Source: Shewanella sp. SR44-3
GTDB taxonomy: Bacteria; Pseudomonadota; Gammaproteobacteria; Enterobacterales; Shewanellaceae
Assembly: GCF_014163735.1 (NCBI RefSeq)
Contig: NZ_JACJDV010000015.1
Location: forward strand, 1-64,000
Direction of reading: 5' to 3'
DNA length: 64,000 nt
Part shown: positions 26,194 through 35,144 of the stretch, in pieces
How the letters are laid out: each line of letters opens with the position of its first letter
Position numbering within the stretch: the first letter of the stretch is position 1
Notes under the pieces: generated by a model
What the model was told of the DNA's origin: nothing
The model's database searches: none
The model's input: the letters and a program-made list of their open reading frames with translations, nothing else
Program-made: the position numbers and the translations under genes

Positions 26194-26703
26194 TTAGCTC
26201 TCCTGTTTGTGTGAATTTGGTTGTTGAGCTGATGCATGCGCGCCAGTATTGTGTATATGAGTGTGTGTATGCCCATGTTCTTGCTTAGGATTAAGATCTT
26301 TACTCGTCGATTCTAAAGCTTCCAAAATAGAGCAATGTTCTGCACTTTCAGGGCCGCCGCAGCAAGCGTTTGATAAACTTTGCAATGAGTTAGCGAAATG
26401 ACTCAACTCTTGGATTTTGGCTTGTACTTGCACAAGCTTACTGTCCACCATGCCTTTAACATCAGCGCAGGCCCAATTGGATTTATCCAGCTCAATGGAC
26501 AGCAGCTCGGCAATTTCATTTAAGGTAAACCCCACGGCTTTAGCACGAATAATAAAGCTTAAGCGGGCCTTATCATGATCGTTATAGAGTCGATAACCCG
26601 CATCAGAGCGGCTTGATGGCGCTAATAGTCCGTGTTTTTCATAGAATCTTAAGGTGTCAGCTTTGATGTCACATTGGGCTGCCAGTTCACCGATACGATA
26701 CAT
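26194..26703 (-). CDS. Zn(II)/Cu-responsive MerR-family regulator
   Basis: 169 residues. Helix-turn-helix at ~1-38 (MYRIGELAAQCDIKADTLRF then YEKHGLL), a wing and a dimer helix. Metal-binding cysteines are at the ZntR positions: one in WACADVK (~79) and the loop CCGGPESAEHC (~114-124). The C-terminal ~30 residues are a His-rich tail (HGHTHTHIH), longer than in E. coli ZntR (141 residues) and likely an extra metal site. GGAGG lies 4 nt before the ATG. It presumably activates its own operon from the 20-bp-spacer promoter upstream. Confidence 0.92.
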   Translation of the reverse strand: MYRIGELAAQCDIKADTLRFYEKHGLLAPSSRSDAGYRLYNDHDKARLSFIIRAKAVGFTLNEIAELLSIELDKSNWACADVKGMVDSKLVQVQAKIQELSHFANSLQSLSNACCGGPESAEHCSILEALESTSKDLNPKQEHGHTHTHIHNTGAHASAQQPNSHKQES

Positions 26704-26746
26704 GCGACCTCCAAAAATTGAGCGGATGACAAGTGATAATAGCTTG

Positions 26747-26778
26747 AGTATAAACCTTAGAGTTTAATCTAAGGTCAA
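26747..26778 (-). promoter_or_regulatory. MerR-type promoter of the merR-permease operon
   Basis: Minus strand -35 TTGACC (26778-26773) and -10 TATACT (26752-26747) are separated by 20 bp, the overlong spacer that MerR activators need. The spacer carries a perfect 8-bp inverted repeat ACCTTAGA...TCTAAGGT (26754-26775). Confidence 0.85.
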
Positions 26779-26997
26779 GATTTTTTACTCACAGTTTGAG
26801 GTAATGTAAAGTCCACTTGGTTGTTCTGATTTCAATATTGTGTAATCACACAGAAAGTACACTCACAGAAAGGCTTTTACGGTAAAATACGCCCGCTTCA
26901 CTGAGGGCATAAGGGGGTTTTGGAAAGTAGAACGGCAAGTTTTAGTTCTATTTTCCGAAAGATCCTTGCAACCAAAAGAAGTGGACCCTGTACCTAC

Positions 26998-28602
26998 ATG
27001 AATACTGTCAGACCTATTCGTCGCGCGCTGTTAAGCGTATCAGATAAAACTGGGATCCTTGAGTTTGCCCAAGCTTTGCATGCTCATGGTGTTGAATTAT
27101 TGTCTACTGGAGGCACGGCGCGTTTATTAGCCGAGCATGGTCTCCCTGTCATCGAAGCGTCAGATCACACTGGGCATCCGGAAATTATGGATGGTCGGGT
27201 CAAAACTTTACATCCCAAAATTCATGGTGGCATTTTAGCGCGCCGTGGTCAGGATGAGGCCGTGATGGCTGAAAACAACATACTGCCAATCGATCTTGTG
27301 GTGGTGAACTTATATCCCTTCGCTAGCACAGTGGCCAATCCAGATTGCACCTTGGCCGATGCGGTTGAGAATATCGACATTGGCGGCCCAACCATGGTGC
27401 GCGCTGCGGCTAAAAATCATCAAGACGTCACTATAGTGGTTAACGCGAGTGATTATGCTCGCGTATTAGCGGAAATGAAGACTAACCAAGGTTCAACGAC
27501 CCTTAAAAGCCGCTTTGAACTCGCCGTTGCCGCCTTCGAGCACACCGCCGCCTACGATGGCATGATAGCCAACTACTTCGGTAAGCTCGTTGCAATGGGC
27601 AATGATACCAGCGACGAGCAACAAGCTCTGCACCAGGCCTCTAGCTTCCCGCGCACCTTTAATCGCCAATTTATCAAGAAGCAAGATTTACGCTACGGTG
27701 AGAACAGCCATCAAAAAGCGGCTTTCTATGTGGATCCGCAGATAGATGAAGCGTCTGTCGCTAGCGCTATTCAGCTGCAAGGTAAGGCGTTGTCTTACAA
27801 CAATATCGCCGATACCGATGCTGCCCTGGAATGTGTTAAAGAATTCGACGGCCCAGCCTGCGTAATCGTAAAGCACGCTAACCCTTGTGGTGTGGCGCTA
27901 GGTAAAGACTTGCTCGATGCCTATAATCGCGCCTACCAGACAGATCCCACCTCGGCCTTTGGCGGTATTATCGCTTTCAATGGCGAGTTAGATGCAGCAA
28001 CCGCAAGCGCCATCGTTGAGCGCCAATTTGTTGAAGTCATCATAGCGCCGAGCGTGAGCCAAGCGGCCCGCGATATCGTGGCGGCCAAAGCCAATGTGCG
28101 TTTACTTGAATGCGGCAAATGGGACACAAAAACCACAAGCCTAGATTACAAGCGGGTTAATGGTGGCCTTCTAGTGCAAGACAGAGATCAAGGCATGGTG
28201 GGTTTAGCTGACATCAAAGTCGTGTCTAAGCGTCAACCCACGGAAGCCGAACTTAAGGATTTACTCTTCTGTTGGAAGGTGGCTAAATTTGTTAAATCTA
28301 ACGCCATAGTGTACGCCAAAGAAGGCATGACAATCGGTGTGGGCGCTGGCCAAATGAGCCGAGTCTACAGCGCCAAAATCGCCGGCATTAAAGCCAGTGA
28401 TGAAGGCCTAGTGGTAGAAAACAGCGTAATGGCATCGGATGCCTTCTTCCCGTTCCGTGATGGTATCGATGCTGCCGCAGCGGCTGGTATTAGCTGCATC
28501 ATTCAACCGGGCGGCTCTATTCGCGATGAAGAAATAATTAAAGCGGCGGATGAGCACGGTATGGCCATGGTGTTTACCGGTATGCGCCATTTCCGCCATT
28601 AA
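26998..28602 (+). CDS. purH: Bifunctional AICAR formyltransferase/IMP cyclohydrolase
   Basis: 534 residues (E. coli 529). PurH performs the last two steps of IMP synthesis. The N-terminal ~200 residues are the MGS-like cyclohydrolase ([33 protein letters not shown]), the rest the formyltransferase, with the catalytic Lys-His in [12 protein letters not shown]. The ATG at 26998 fits the family N-terminus [17 protein letters not shown]; in-frame codons further up would add unconserved residues. The ribosome site is weak. I do not see a PurR box in the leader. purD follows after 114 bp. Confidence 0.97.
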   Translation: MNTVRPIRRALLSVSDKTGILEFAQALHAHGVELLSTGGTARLLAEHGLPVIEASDHTGHPEIMDGRVKTLHPKIHGGILARRGQDEAVMAENNILPIDLVVVNLYPFASTVANPDCTLADAVENIDIGGPTMVRAAAKNHQDVTIVVNASDYARVLAEMKTNQGSTTLKSRFELAVAAFEHTAAYDGMIANYFGKLVAMGNDTSDEQQALHQASSFPRTFNRQFIKKQDLRYGENSHQKAAFYVDPQIDEASVASAIQLQGKALSYNNIADTDAALECVKEFDGPACVIVKHANPCGVALGKDLLDAYNRAYQTDPTSAFGGIIAFNGELDAATASAIVERQFVEVIIAPSVSQAARDIVAAKANVRLLECGKWDTKTTSLDYKRVNGGLLVQDRDQGMVGLADIKVVSKRQPTEAELKDLLFCWKVAKFVKSNAIVYAKEGMTIGVGAGQMSRVYSAKIAGIKASDEGLVVENSVMASDAFFPFRDGIDAAAAAGISCIIQPGGSIRDEEIIKAADEHGMAMVFTGMRHFRH

Positions 28603-28716
28603 TTTATGCCGATGTTAACTAAGGCTATCGCTTTTCTAGTCGGTTGTTAGACATATTAGGGAAGCGGTTATTTACATTTTTTTTTAACGAATTAGCGCGG
28701 CTATAAAAGGATAAAA

Positions 28717-30015
28717 ATGAAAGTATTGGTTATCGGTGGTGGCGGTCGTGAGCATGCCTTAGCTTGGAAAGCGGCGCAGTCCCCGCAAGTTGATACCGTG
28801 TTTGTGGCGCCGGGTAATGCCGGCACGGCCCTTGAGCCTAAGCTTGAAAATGTGGCCATCGACGTCACAGATATTCAAGCCTTAGTGGCCTTTGCCAAAG
28901 ACAATCACATTGAGCTCACCATAGTGGGCCCAGAAGTGCCGTTAGTGTTAGGGGTTGTCGATGCGTTCAATGAAGCTAACTTAGCTATTTTCGGTCCAAC
29001 CCAAGGTGCGGCTCAGCTTGAAGGCTCAAAGGCTTTCACCAAAGATTTTTTAGCTCGTCATCATATTCCTACCGCAGCTTATGGCAACTTTACTGATATC
29101 GATGCAGCCAAAGCTTATGTTGCGCAAGTGACTGAAAAAACAGGCTTCCCAATCGTTATTAAGGCTGATGGTTTGGCGGCGGGCAAGGGTGTAATCATAG
29201 CCCAAGATAAGCGTGAGGCTGATGCTGCCATCGAGGATATGCTAGCTGGAAATAAGTTCGGTGAAGCGGGTTCTCGGGTAGTGGTGGAAGAGTTTTTAAG
29301 GGGTGAAGAGGCGAGCTTTATCGTGATGGTAGACGGTAAAAATATCCTTGCCATGGCGACCAGCCAAGATCATAAAGCCCGTGATAATGGCGATAATGGC
29401 CCTAATACTGGCGGTATGGGAGCCTATTCACCTGCGCCTGTGGTAACTCAAAGCGTGCATGATTGGACTATTGAAAATGTTATTCGCCCCACAGTGGATG
29501 GCATGGCGGCAGAAGGTAATGTCTATACCGGCTTCTTGTATGCTGGCCTTATGATAGCCCCAGATGGCAGCGCTAAAGTATTAGAATATAACTGCCGCTT
29601 TGGCGACCCAGAAACCCAGCCAATCATGATGCGCCTTAAGTCTGACTTGGTTGAGTTATGCCTTGCCGCCACCCGTGGCGAGCTAGATAAGGTCACGGCC
29701 GAGTTTGATGAGCGCCCAGCTGTGGGTGTGGTCATGGCTGCGGGTGGTTATCCTGATACGTACCGCAAAGGCGATGTCATTGAAGGGTTAAGTCTTGGTG
29801 ATAATAATGCCAAGATATTCCATGCAGGTACGGCTACTAAGGATGGCCATGTTGTCACTAATGGCGGTCGAGTGTTATGCGCCACCGCCCTTGGCAATAC
29901 AGTGACGGCCGCGCAGCAAGCCGCTTACGCCTTAGTAGAAACCGTGCACTGGGATGAGGTGTATTTTCGCACCGACATAGCTTATCGTGCTATTGCTCGT
30001 GAGCTGCAAGTCTAG
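28717..30015 (+). CDS. purD: Phosphoribosylamine-glycine ligase (GAR synthetase)
   Basis: 432 residues. PurD joins glycine to phosphoribosylamine using ATP, step two of purine synthesis. Landmarks: VIGGGGREHALAWK at the start, the ATP-grasp lysine region PIVIKADGLAAGKGV (~145), EEFLRGEEASF, and RFGDPETQ with a metal-binding Glu. AAAGGA 4-5 nt before the ATG. The purH-purD pair is a standard gammaproteobacterial operon; a terminator follows at 30079. Confidence 0.97.
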   Translation: MKVLVIGGGGREHALAWKAAQSPQVDTVFVAPGNAGTALEPKLENVAIDVTDIQALVAFAKDNHIELTIVGPEVPLVLGVVDAFNEANLAIFGPTQGAAQLEGSKAFTKDFLARHHIPTAAYGNFTDIDAAKAYVAQVTEKTGFPIVIKADGLAAGKGVIIAQDKREADAAIEDMLAGNKFGEAGSRVVVEEFLRGEEASFIVMVDGKNILAMATSQDHKARDNGDNGPNTGGMGAYSPAPVVTQSVHDWTIENVIRPTVDGMAAEGNVYTGFLYAGLMIAPDGSAKVLEYNCRFGDPETQPIMMRLKSDLVELCLAATRGELDKVTAEFDERPAVGVVMAAGGYPDTYRKGDVIEGLSLGDNNAKIFHAGTATKDGHVVTNGGRVLCATALGNTVTAAQQAAYALVETVHWDEVYFRTDIAYRAIARELQV

Positions 30016-30078
30016 GTTCCAATGTTGAAAACTGGCAGCTAGTTAAAAGTCAGTATTTACCTTTAAATTAATATTGAC

Positions 30079-30114
30079 CCCCGAAATGCCTAGCGCATCT
30101 CGGGGTTTGTTATT
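30079..30114 (+). terminator. Terminator after purD
   Basis: CCCCGA-A-ATGC pairs with GCAT-C-TCGGGG (30079-30105), then TTTGTTATTT. It closes the purHD operon. Confidence 0.8.
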
Positions 30115-30146
30115 TCTAGCGATTAAGGCGTTAGGGGACGAATTTT

Positions 30147-30275
30147 ATGGAAAGCTTACTGATGCAACTAGGTTCAAGCCTCATGGTAAGTCTACTTAAA
30201 TCTCCTGAGTACATTAAAGTATTAAAGCTCACAATCACATCGACGAAAAATGAGAATACAACGAGCTGGGCCTAA
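30147..30275 (+). CDS. Possible 42-residue ORF after purD (doubtful)
   Basis: ATG with GGGG 9 nt upstream; product starts MESLLMQLGSSLMVSLLKSP and ends NENTTSWA. The first 20 residues look like an amphipathic helix. It may be the broken start of a former gene or chance. No relative recognised. Confidence 0.25.
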   Translation: MESLLMQLGSSLMVSLLKSPEYIKVLKLTITSTKNENTTSWA

Positions 30276-30621
30276 TTAGGCTTAAAAAACACTCAACTAA
30301 ATATGGAAGAATTCACCTACTAACATAGTCGCAATAAGTTTTTCAGTTCAAATTGCATGCTTAGTCGTAACTGTCACGGAATTGTGCATATTTAGTGGTT
30401 ATCGGCGGGTATTTACTCGAACAGAGGGCTTAAACTCTTTCTGGCTCTGATATTGGAGTCAAATCAAACATCGACTTAGATCACAAAACTGTGTCAGGAT
30501 AGCGACTGTCACAAGCCTGTAACCAGACTGCAAACTTAGTAACAACTTTTCAAGTGGCATTGTTACCGCCTCCAAGCTTTGCCAAAACCATACTTATAAT
30601 AATGATAATAGGAAGTAGTTT
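30276..30621. other. Non-coding gap upstream of nhaC
   Basis: 346 bp without a convincing gene, terminator or known RNA motif. An AT-rich stretch with TATAATAATG lies immediately before the nhaC ribosome site but has no matching -35. Confidence 0.5.
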
Positions 30622-32097
30622 ATGCCTGCGCATACCCATAGACGCCCCACTTTACTCGATGCATTAATTCCCATCATCGCCTTAGTGTTAATGCTAGGCG
30701 CTGCTGTGTATTTGTTCTCATCGGACAGCTCATCGGGTGCTAACCAAATCGCACTTATTCTTGCCGCCTGTATCGCGATTGTCATAGGCTACAAAAATGG
30801 CTACAGCTGGAATGAGATGGAAAAAGGCGTGGTGCGCAGTGTTGGCGTTGCCACAGGGGCCTTGCTGATTTTATTCAGCGTTGGCTCCTTGATTGGCACT
30901 TGGATTTTATCCGGCACTGTGCCAACCATGATTTATTACGGCATGCAGATTTTAGACCCGGATTATTTCTACGCCGCGTCTTGTTTGCTTTGCGCCGTGG
31001 TCGCTTTGAGTATCGGTAGCTCTTGGACGGTCGCAGGAACCTTAGGTATCGCCTTGGTGGGCATAGCCTCAGCCATGGGACTTAATGTAGAAATGACCGC
31101 AGGTGCTATCATCAGTGGTGCATATTTTGGCGATAAAATGTCGCCCATGTCAGACACCACTAACCTAGCGCCAGCCGTTGCTGGTACAGATATTTTTAGT
31201 CATATTCGCCACATGACCTGGACGACAGTCCCAAGCATCATCATCGCTTTAATTGGATTTTTATTCTTAGGTTTAAATGCTGAAGCCACCCAAGTTGAAA
31301 CCAGCTTAGCTGAAACCTTAGCCTTAATTGATCGTACCTATCAGCCAGGAGTGCACTTACTCTTACCACTATTGGTGGTGCTATTTCTTGCCTATAAGAA
31401 GATGCCAGCCTTCCCTACGGTGATTTTAGGTACCTTAGCGGGAGCGATATCAGCAGCAGTCTTTCAATTTGATAACGTGATTAACTTTGTTCACGATGAC
31501 AGCTTGCCATCCATGGTTGCTTTAGTAAAAGGCATTTGGATAGCCATGTTTGATGGCTACGTGGCCAACACAGGCGATGCGGTATTGGACAGCCTATTGA
31601 GCCGAGGCGGCATGAGCAGCATGGTGACCACGGTATGGTTAATTTTGTGCGCCATGGCCTTTGGTGGTGTGATGGAAGTGACAGGTTTACTGGGCCGCAT
31701 TCTTGAGAGCATTCTTAAGTTAGTCACAGGTGCTAGCAGTTTGATTATCACCACCTTGGCCTGTTGTATCGGCGCTAACATTATCACCGCAGATCAGTTT
31801 ATCGCCATTGTGTTACCTGGACGCATGTTAAAAATTGAGTACACTAAGCGTAAATTGGCCGCGGTCAACCTAAGCCGTGCCTTAGAAGATTCAGCCACCA
31901 TCACCAGCCCATTAGTGCCATGGAATACCTGCGGCGCCTTTATGGCCAGCACCTTAGGTGTGGCTACCATTGCCTATTTACCCTTTGCCTTCTTTAACCT
32001 TATTTGCCCCTTTGTTAGCGCAGGTTACGCCTACTTTAACTTCAAGATAGAGCCATTAGTTGAAAGCGAGTCACCAGCAGCGGAAGTGACGGCTTAA
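30622..32097 (+). CDS. nhaC: NhaC-family Na+/H+ antiporter
   Basis: 491 residues with about twelve hydrophobic segments. NhaC exchanges Na+ for H+ across the inner membrane. Family features include GALLILFSVGSLIGTWILSG, GAIISGAYFGDKMSPMSDTTNLAPA (~residues 166-190, the conserved transport motif) and the late LEDSATITSPLVPWNTCGAF. Some relatives exchange malate/Na-lactate for Na+ and H+ (MleN), so the substrate is not certain. AGGAAG 6-7 nt before the ATG. Monocistronic, with its own terminator. Confidence 0.93.
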   Translation: MPAHTHRRPTLLDALIPIIALVLMLGAAVYLFSSDSSSGANQIALILAACIAIVIGYKNGYSWNEMEKGVVRSVGVATGALLILFSVGSLIGTWILSGTVPTMIYYGMQILDPDYFYAASCLLCAVVALSIGSSWTVAGTLGIALVGIASAMGLNVEMTAGAIISGAYFGDKMSPMSDTTNLAPAVAGTDIFSHIRHMTWTTVPSIIIALIGFLFLGLNAEATQVETSLAETLALIDRTYQPGVHLLLPLLVVLFLAYKKMPAFPTVILGTLAGAISAAVFQFDNVINFVHDDSLPSMVALVKGIWIAMFDGYVANTGDAVLDSLLSRGGMSSMVTTVWLILCAMAFGGVMEVTGLLGRILESILKLVTGASSLIITTLACCIGANIITADQFIAIVLPGRMLKIEYTKRKLAAVNLSRALEDSATITSPLVPWNTCGAFMASTLGVATIAYLPFAFFNLICPFVSAGYAYFNFKIEPLVESESPAAEVTA

Positions 32098-32123
32098 CCC
32101 AAAGAGATAAACCCCATTGAGCA

Positions 32124-32161
32124 AAAAGCCTCGCAAGTGTTCACAGCGAGGCTTTTTATTT
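32124..32161 (+). terminator. Terminator after nhaC
   Basis: AAAAGCCTCGC and GCGAGGCTTTTT form a perfect stem around an 11-nt loop, followed by ATTT. Lies 27 bp past the stop. Confidence 0.9.
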
Positions 32162-32179
32162 AGCTTAATTGGCTACCTC

Positions 32180-32317
32180 GGGCATTGGACTAACGTCCTG
32201 AGAGACGCCCATTCTTACTGAAAAAGTTCAACGGTACAAAAGGTCCCTGTGGGCTCGGGCGCAGCATCCCTGCTGCCTCATCCAAGAGATAGACTCAAGT
32301 CATTTAGTCCAACACCC
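32180..32317. mobile_element. Candidate MITE-like element with 14-bp terminal inverted repeats
   Basis: GGGCATTGGACTAA (32180-32193) is inverted at the right end as TTAGTCCAACACCC (32304-32317), 12 of 14 matching. Inside are three small hairpins (GGAC-GTCC at 32187-32198, CCC-GGG at 32244-32252, GCAGCA-TGCTGC at 32261-32276) and a GC-rich core in AT-rich surroundings. No coding frame. No clear target duplication. Confidence 0.45.
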
Positions 32318-32622
32318 TCTCATTAGCTTCAGTGTTACCATTCAGCTTTTATCAACAGGCATTAATTGAGCTACTCATTGTTAAATTTTGGCTTGAATTC
32401 AATCCCGTTTATGTCCACAAATGAGTTTGACCTGAGTTCTGGAGATATAGCCCGATTGCAAAGATAGGCCGTCATCTTTTAAGGCTAATGGGCACTCAAA
32501 AACTGAAAAGGTGAACCATGGCAAGTTTTGTATGGCGGGGTATCAGCTTGTATTGATGGATTTTACGGCACCTTTATTCATTTTCTGCTCGTAAAGATGA
32601 GCTTGCTTGCCTTTGCGGACAT
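32318..32622. other. Non-coding gap between MITE-like element and ftsN terminator
   Basis: 305 bp. Many stops in all frames, no conserved RNA structure that I recognise. Together with the element it fills the space between two convergent transcription units. Confidence 0.5.
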
Positions 32623-32654
32623 AAAAAACGCTAACCTGAGGTTAGCGTTTTTTT
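32622..32654 (-). terminator. Terminator of the priA-argS-ftsN run
   Basis: CGCTAACC pairs with GGTTAGCG around TGA (32629-32647) with six A on one side and seven T on the other. It is 63 bp past ftsN and may act in both directions. Confidence 0.88.
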
Positions 32655-32716
32655 GATGTTAGCTTGGGCGTTTTTTGTTTTAGCTGTTAGCCTCGCGGCG
32701 GTTTTCCAGCGACTGT

Positions 32717-33289
32717 CTATTGCCAGAGCCAGATCTGGCAGCCGTTGATTTTGGCGTTTTGCAGCGTGTGTTTGTTGCGTTCGGCGGCGCGTTTATTGCC
32801 GTAAGGGCCTAAGATCACTCGATACCAAACTCCATTAGAGCCAGAAGACTGACGCACCTGCGCATTGATGCCTTGGAAGGCGATCATGGCTTTCATCTGA
32901 TTGGCTTGTGACTCTTGCCTAAATGAGCCGCACTGCATCTGATAAGGCCCAGCAGACACCATGGCTTCGGCGGGGATATCGACCTCGACACTTTTGGTTT
33001 CTAGCTCTTTAAGGTAAGTCCATTCCTCTGTCGGTTTAGGTGGCAGAGCATTGGGGTCTTTTTTCGGTTTAGCTTTCTCGGTAATTTTTTCCTGTGCCGC
33101 GCTTGCTTTAGGGGCAGTAGGAGTATCACCAGCACTGCCATTGATGCTCCAAAGAAAATAACCAAAACCCGCCAGCAATACTACTACTAAAGCGAGCGGC
33201 ACAAAGGATAAGCTTGTCCCTTGAGTGGGTTTCTTCTTCGATTGGCGCGCTTTGGCGCCAGGTTTGCGGTTTGCGTAGTCGCGGCTCAT
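32717..33289 (-). CDS. ftsN: FtsN, cell division SPOR protein
   Basis: 190 residues. FtsN is a late divisome protein that triggers septal peptidoglycan synthesis. It has a short cytoplasmic start typical of Shewanella/Vibrio FtsN (MSRDYANRKP), a basic stretch, one membrane helix at ~29-49 (FVPLALVVVLLAGFGYFLW), a Pro/Lys-rich linker with WTYLKELE, and a C-terminal SPOR domain (~112-190) with the conserved QCGSFR and VILGPYGNKRAAE. It is shorter than E. coli FtsN (319). The ATG follows the argS stop by 2 nt. Confidence 0.93.
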   Translation of the reverse strand: MSRDYANRKPGAKARQSKKKPTQGTSLSFVPLALVVVLLAGFGYFLWSINGSAGDTPTAPKASAAQEKITEKAKPKKDPNALPPKPTEEWTYLKELETKSVEVDIPAEAMVSAGPYQMQCGSFRQESQANQMKAMIAFQGINAQVRQSSGSNGVWYRVILGPYGNKRAAERNKHTLQNAKINGCQIWLWQ

Positions 33290-33291
33290 GG

Positions 33292-35037
33292 TTACATCCG
33301 CTCTAAGGTTTCAATACCAAGGAGTGAAAGTCCTTTGTTGAGGGTGTTGGCGGTGAGTTTTGCTAGCAATAAACGGCTGCTTTGTTGTGCTGGGGTATCG
33401 GCGGCCAACACTGGGCAGGCTTCGTAGAAACTTGAGAAAGCACCTGCTAATTCATACAGATAGTTACACAACATGTTTGGCTGTGCTTTGTCGGTCATCT
33501 TATAAAGTGTTTCACCAAACTGAGCGAGCTTGGTGGCCAGTTCTTTTTCTTTATCGTGATCTAACACTATCTTGGCATCGGTTAAATCTATGTCTTCAGC
33601 ACGTTTGAAAATACCGGCAACGCGGGTATAAGCGTACAGCAAGTAAGGCGCGGTATTGCCTTCAAAGCTTAGCATTTGCTCGAAGCTGAAGATGTAATCG
33701 CTGGTGCGATTTTTCGATAAATCAGCGTATTTCACTGAGCTTATGCCGACCACGCGGGCGATTTCAGTTAAGGTGGTTTCATCCATGTCTGGATTTTTGC
33801 TGCGAACTAACTCTAAGGCGCGGTTGTTGGCTTCATCGAGTAAGTCGACCAGCTTGACTACGCCACCTGTGCGAGTCTTAAACGGACGACCATCATCACC
33901 GTTCATGGTGCCAAAGCCTGTGTGTTCTAACTGCATATCTTTACGGACAAATTTAGCCAGTTTTGCCAGGCTAAATACTTGCTGGAAATGCAATGCTTGG
34001 CGTAAATCAACAAAGTACAATACCCGATCGGCTTTTAGCACTTTAGAGCGGTAACGCATGGCTGCTAAGTCTGAGGTGGCATACAAATAACCGCCATCGG
34101 CTTTTTGAATGATAACCGGCAGTGGCTCGCCTTCTTTAGTGCGGAACGCTTCTTGAAATACCACTTTGGCGCCATTACTCTCGCTGAGTAAGCCTTTGGC
34201 ATCTAAATCTTTAACCACTTGCTCAAGATCGGCATTGTAGGCACTTTCACCGTGAACATCGGCGCGGGTTAAGCTCACCCCTAAACGCTCGTAAACGTCA
34301 TGGCAATGGCTTAGGGAGATGTCGTTAAATTCCTGCCATAACTTATTGCAGTATTCATCACCGGATTGCAGGGCAACCACGAGTTGACGTGCGCGGGTGG
34401 CAAATTCAGTGGATTCATCGAAACGCAACTTAGCGGCGCGATAAAAGGTTTCTAAATCGGATAATTCTAATTGGGCTTGTTCACCGTTGGCGGCGCGTAG
34501 CTCTTCCATGTAGGCCAGCAACATGCCGAATTGCGTGCCCCAATCACCAACGTGATTTTGACGAATAACCTTGTGGCCTAAAAACTCTAACGCGCGCACT
34601 ACGCTGTCACCAATGATGGTGGAGCGCAAATGGCCGACGTGCATTTCTTTGGCAAGGTTAGGTGAGGAGTAATCCACCACTATGGTTTGCGCTTGTGGCA
34701 AAATAATCCCAAAATGCTCATCATTGAGCGCTTGCTCTAACTGCGTCGCTAAGGCGTTGTCGTCGATAAAGAAGTTGATAAAACCAGGACCGGCAATTTC
34801 AACCTTGGCCACGTGTGACGAGGCAGGCAAATTGTCTATGATAAGCTGCGCCAGTTCTCGGGGGTTTTTACCGGCAACCTTGGTGAGCATCATGGCTAAG
34901 TTAGTGGCAAGATCCCCATGGCTCTTATCTTTAGTGCGATCGACCTGGATGCGAGCTTGAAAATCGGCTGGCACAATACCTTGATTTTTAAAGGATTCGA
35001 TAGTTTGTTCTAATAAAGATTCAATATGTGATTTCAT
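33292..35037 (-). CDS. argS: Arginyl-tRNA synthetase
   Basis: 581 residues, a class I synthetase charging tRNA-Arg. The HIGH-like signature is HVGHLRST (~residue 130); the N-terminal ~110 residues are the Arg-specific Add1 domain that contacts the tRNA D-loop, and the C-terminal ~110 the DALR anticodon-binding domain (SFYEACPVL near the end). As in most ArgRS a canonical KMSKS is absent. It sits between priA (107 bp upstream) and ftsN (2 nt downstream), the standard Shewanella order. Confidence 0.97.
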   Translation of the reverse strand: MKSHIESLLEQTIESFKNQGIVPADFQARIQVDRTKDKSHGDLATNLAMMLTKVAGKNPRELAQLIIDNLPASSHVAKVEIAGPGFINFFIDDNALATQLEQALNDEHFGIILPQAQTIVVDYSSPNLAKEMHVGHLRSTIIGDSVVRALEFLGHKVIRQNHVGDWGTQFGMLLAYMEELRAANGEQAQLELSDLETFYRAAKLRFDESTEFATRARQLVVALQSGDEYCNKLWQEFNDISLSHCHDVYERLGVSLTRADVHGESAYNADLEQVVKDLDAKGLLSESNGAKVVFQEAFRTKEGEPLPVIIQKADGGYLYATSDLAAMRYRSKVLKADRVLYFVDLRQALHFQQVFSLAKLAKFVRKDMQLEHTGFGTMNGDDGRPFKTRTGGVVKLVDLLDEANNRALELVRSKNPDMDETTLTEIARVVGISSVKYADLSKNRTSDYIFSFEQMLSFEGNTAPYLLYAYTRVAGIFKRAEDIDLTDAKIVLDHDKEKELATKLAQFGETLYKMTDKAQPNMLCNYLYELAGAFSSFYEACPVLAADTPAQQSSRLLLAKLTANTLNKGLSLLGIETLERM

Positions 35038-35144
35038 GGGCGTTTGTTAGCACTAACTTATTAAATGAATGATGTCGACGAACCGCGTATTTTAGCCGTT
35101 TTATGGGACTAATAGCTACGGCGAACTGATTTTTTATCGGTTTT

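Noticed and set aside
26842..26860. TGTGTAATCACACA palindrome between merR and purH as a CRP site
   Set aside because: The TGTG and CACA arms are too close together for the CRP pattern TGTGA-N6-TCACA.
26880..26997. PurR operator or purine riboswitch ahead of purH
   Set aside because: No ACGCAAACGTTTGCGT-like sequence and no purine-riboswitch core could be found.
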